Shown one piece after another: positions 7,070-9,242 of a stretch of DNA of 9,242 nt (position 1 is its first letter; each line of letters opens with the position of its first letter). The translations under genes and the position numbers were made by a program. The stretch spans positions 1 through 9,242 of the forward strand of contig URYO01000038.1 in the NCBI GenBank assembly GCA_900552195.1. Direction: 5' to 3'. Source of the DNA: an uncultured Sutterella sp. (GTDB taxonomy: Bacteria > Pseudomonadota > Gammaproteobacteria > Burkholderiales > Burkholderiaceae_F). The notes beneath the pieces were generated by a model. It did not search any database and had not been told where the DNA came from. It saw only the letters and a list, made by a program, of their open reading frames with translations.

Positions 7070-8917
7070 TTACTTTCCAAAATTTTCATAAAGTTTCTCG
7101 ATTTCGTCACCGTGTTCGGCCACGATAACGCGGCGCTTCAATTTCAGCGTAGGCGTTAAAGAATCGTTTTCAATTGTCCAAGGTTCTTTGAGAAGAAGCA
7201 CGGAACGAGGTACACCATACTGCGGAAATGATTTGCAGGCGGTCTTGATGCGTTTAAGGATTTCCCTGATAACTGCCTTGTTGGTAAGGATTTCAGGATC
7301 TTTGGGATCCAGGTTCAGAGAAACGACAAATCGTTCGAAGTTATCTTTGTTCAGCACGAGGAGGCCGACGATAAAGGGACGATTGTCGCCGTAGACCATG
7401 GCCTGATCAAAAAGCGGATCCCTTTCGATGGCTTGCTCGATGTCGACAGGGGGCACCTTCTCGCCGGTAGACGTCACGATGATCTCTTTAATGCGGCCTT
7501 TGATCTTCAGGTAGTTGCCGGGAAGGATGTCGGCTTGGTCACCGGTAGAGAGCCAGCCTTCGGGATCCAGAGTCTTGAACGTGTCTTCCGGACGCTTCCA
7601 GTAGCCTCTCATGACCTGCGGTCCGCGCACTAAGAGCTCGTCTTTTTCTCCCAGTTTGGCTTCAATACCTTCGAGGATCGGCCCGACAGTATCGGGATGA
7701 TTGGCTCCGATTTTATTGACGGAAATGATCGGGGAAGTTTCGGTCATGCCGTAGCCTTGGAAGATTTCAATTCCTAAGCCGATGATCGTTTTGGCAACTT
7801 CCGGGCTCAGGGCTGCACCGCCGGAAACCGCGACGCGCATGCGGCCTCCGAAGGAGTTCTTAATCTGATTGCGAACGAGTTTGTCGTAAAGAGGATCCAT
7901 CAGACGATCGAAGGCTGCCGGGACAGCGGAGTCGACGGGCAGGCCGTTGCAGCGGCAGAAATTACGGTAACCGGCGTCAACAGCCGCGTTGAAGACTAGG
8001 CGGCTCACGGCGCCTTTTTGTTTCAGACGTTCGTTGATCTTAGCTGCGACTTTTTCAAAAACTCTCGGAACGGACATCATGATGGACGGACGTACAAGTT
8101 TTAAATCGTCCAGAATGCGTGCAACTCCTCGGCTGAAAGTGACTTTATTGCCCATTCCCAGGCCGATGTAATAGGAAGTGGTGCGCTCGAAGGTGTGAGA
8201 CAGCGGGAGGAAGGATAACCAGGTGTCGGAAGGATTCGGCGCGATGTTGTAAAGCAAGGCCGAAATATCGCTCATGATATTTTTATGTGTGAGCATGACA
8301 CCTTTAGGTTTACCGGTTGTACCAGAGGTGTATACCAAAGCGGCCAAGTCTTCCTCTTCGGGTCCGGGCGGAAGGGTTAAGACGGATTCGCTTTCTTTCA
8401 GCCATTCAGCAACGTTAACGCTGCGAACCTCTTTGCTTTCAGGTTCGGATTCATCATCGATGTAGACGACTGTGCGGAGCTGAGACAAATCGGCGCCGGT
8501 TGCTTGAATGGCATGCCAGCGTGCGCGGTTAACAGTGACGAGGAGCTTCGTGTCCGAATCTTCCAGAATGTAGGCGCAGTTGGCCGGCGTGTCGATGATA
8601 TGCAGCGGGACCGGAACAAGGCCGACGATCAGTGCGCCCTGATCAAAACAAACGGCATCAATGCCGTTTGGCAGAAGCATGGCGACTCGATCGCCTTTCT
8701 TTAAACCGGAGGCTACAAACGCGTTGGCCCAATCTAGGGCGCGAGCGTAGAGCTCTTTAAAAGAGAGCGTTTCCCATTGTTTGGTTTTGGCATTGAATTG
8801 ACAAACGGCCGGATCATCTCCGCGGATTTCTAGGTGATGAGAAATAAGCTCAGGAATAACGCGGAGCTTTCGAATCCCTTCAGCGCGGGTAAATTCATTA
8901 TCTTGTGGTTGCTGCAT
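7070..8917 (-). CDS. Long-chain acyl-CoA synthetase (AMP-forming), upstream paralogue
   Basis: 615 aa. It has the same family and reaction as the gene that follows it, and both align along their whole length. Motifs: P-loop YTSGTTGKPKG at 196-206, FLPLSHTFERT at 236-246, SVPRVFE at 282-288, GYGMTETSP at 388-396, TGD at 458-460, KGRIKEIIVTSTGEK at 473-487 and the A10 block LTPTLKLKR at 587-595, with the presumed catalytic Lys592. No signal peptide or membrane segment is evident, so it is probably cytoplasmic or peripherally membrane-bound. The start at 8917-8915 lies 6 nt after the stop of the antitoxin-like gene. The bases before it (A/T/C-rich) show no Shine-Dalgarno, which suggests dependence on translation of the upstream gene. 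The two copies look like an old tandem duplication, diverged enough to differ in substrate or regulation; which substrate each prefers is unknown. Confidence 0.91.
   Translation of the reverse strand: MQQPQDNEFTRAEGIRKLRVIPELISHHLEIRGDDPAVCQFNAKTKQWETLSFKELYARALDWANAFVASGLKKGDRVAMLLPNGIDAVCFDQGALIVGLVPVPLHIIDTPANCAYILEDSDTKLLVTVNRARWHAIQATGADLSQLRTVVYIDDESEPESKEVRSVNVAEWLKESESVLTLPPGPEEEDLAALVYTSGTTGKPKGVMLTHKNIMSDISALLYNIAPNPSDTWLSFLPLSHTFERTTSYYIGLGMGNKVTFSRGVARILDDLKLVRPSIMMSVPRVFEKVAAKINERLKQKGAVSRLVFNAAVDAGYRNFCRCNGLPVDSAVPAAFDRLMDPLYDKLVRNQIKNSFGGRMRVAVSGGAALSPEVAKTIIGLGIEIFQGYGMTETSPIISVNKIGANHPDTVGPILEGIEAKLGEKDELLVRGPQVMRGYWKRPEDTFKTLDPEGWLSTGDQADILPGNYLKIKGRIKEIIVTSTGEKVPPVDIEQAIERDPLFDQAMVYGDNRPFIVGLLVLNKDNFERFVVSLNLDPKDPEILTNKAVIREILKRIKTACKSFPQYGVPRSVLLLKEPWTIENDSLTPTLKLKRRVIVAEHGDEIEKLYENFGK
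8649..8670. repeat. 22-bp near-perfect palindrome inside the upstream synthetase gene
   Basis: Two perfect 10-bp arms (CAAACGGCAT and ATGCCGTTTG) flank the dinucleotide CA. On the coding strand it specifies the conserved segment PNGIDAVC, so it may simply reflect codon choice. It could form a hairpin in the mRNA or cruciform DNA. The structure is seen directly; any function is speculative. Confidence 0.4.
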
Positions 8918-8923
8918 GATTGA

Positions 8924-9223
8924 TTATTTTGAAGAAGAGTTGTCCGTAACCGCAAAGTTCAAATTCAGGGCACGGATGATTTTGAGAATGGTTGAAAATT
9001 CCGGAGAACACTGTCCCGAAAGCGTGCGGTAAAGGCTTTCTCTGGAGAGTCCAGTTTCTCGGGCAAGGCGGGACATGCCGTAATTCTTGGCAATACGCCC
9101 GAGTGCCGCTGCAATTTCCGCAGCGTCGTTCTGAGCGCTCTGGAGCATTCGATTGAGCGAATTGACGAGCTCTTCCGTGTCTTCCTTAAGAGAAGAGGAA
9201 GGAGTTTTTGTCGATAAATTCAT
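8924..9223 (-). CDS. HigA-type addiction-module antidote-like HTH protein
   Basis: 99 aa from the ATG at 9223-9221; a TTG one codon upstream is possible but less likely. Residues 35-88 closely follow the 'probable addiction module antidote protein' family: AEIAAALGRIAKNYGMSRLA, then RETGLSRESLYRTLSG (55-70, the DNA-reading helix region), then PEFSTILKIIRALNL. In that family the protein binds its own promoter and neutralises a RelE/ParE-like toxin usually encoded just upstream. Here the N-terminus is Ser/Thr-rich (STKTPSSSLKEDTEELV) and lacks the Glu-Tyr-Leu start usual in the family. The toxin, if any, would lie beyond the right edge. The stop is only 6 nt from the first acyl-CoA synthetase, so all three genes are probably one transcript. 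It may be a true antitoxin, or a lone regulator recruited to the fatty-acid operon. The family call is fairly sure, the role is not. Confidence 0.8.
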   Translation of the reverse strand: MNLSTKTPSSSLKEDTEELVNSLNRMLQSAQNDAAEIAAALGRIAKNYGMSRLARETGLSRESLYRTLSGQCSPEFSTILKIIRALNLNFAVTDNSSSK

Positions 9224-9242
9224 CAAATTTAGGCGCGGAGCC

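Overview
The window looks like a chromosomal housekeeping stretch of a betaproteobacterium. Base composition is about half G+C by eye. The MutS, SuhB, TrmJ and CysE proteins read as Burkholderiales-type, and suhB divergent from a trmJ-cysE pair is an arrangement I know from that order. A gut Sutterellaceae-like organism (Sutterella/Parasutterella group) fits the moderate GC, but that is inference; no rRNA or other taxonomic marker is present.

Layout, left to right. (1) Bases 1 to about 78 read on the + strand as a piece of a type I sulfatase, which stops abruptly where the minus-strand mutS begins. The two genes are fused tail to tail and neither has its 3' end. (2) mutS (minus strand) fills the rest up to 2523. 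(3) A strong intrinsic terminator at 2582-2615 ends suhB (minus strand, 2636-3565), an inositol-monophosphatase-family gene with an unusual basic N-terminal tail. (4) A short divergent intergenic region carries a perfect inverted repeat in the spacer of a possible suhB promoter. (5) trmJ and cysE follow on the + strand as a two-gene operon. (6) A hairpin terminator at 5195-5216 separates cysE from the convergent minus-strand operon. (7) That operon, in transcription order from the right edge, is a HigA-type antitoxin-like HTH protein (8924-9223), then two tandem paralogous long-chain acyl-CoA synthetases (7070-8917 and 5237-7069). They are packed with 6 nt and 0 nt between genes.

How the genes work. 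mutS does mismatch repair. suhB has phosphatase and rRNA-transcription roles. trmJ methylates position 32 of tRNAs. cysE makes O-acetylserine for cysteine synthesis. The two acyl-CoA synthetases activate fatty acids, and they may be controlled by, or merely sit downstream of, the antitoxin-like regulator. No gene-free stretch exceeds 300 bases, and I see no tRNA, rRNA, CRISPR array or insertion sequence. Most of the window is ordinary. The points worth a second look are the sulfatase/mutS junction, the antitoxin-like gene joined to a lipid operon, the SuhB tail and the palindrome in the divergent promoter.
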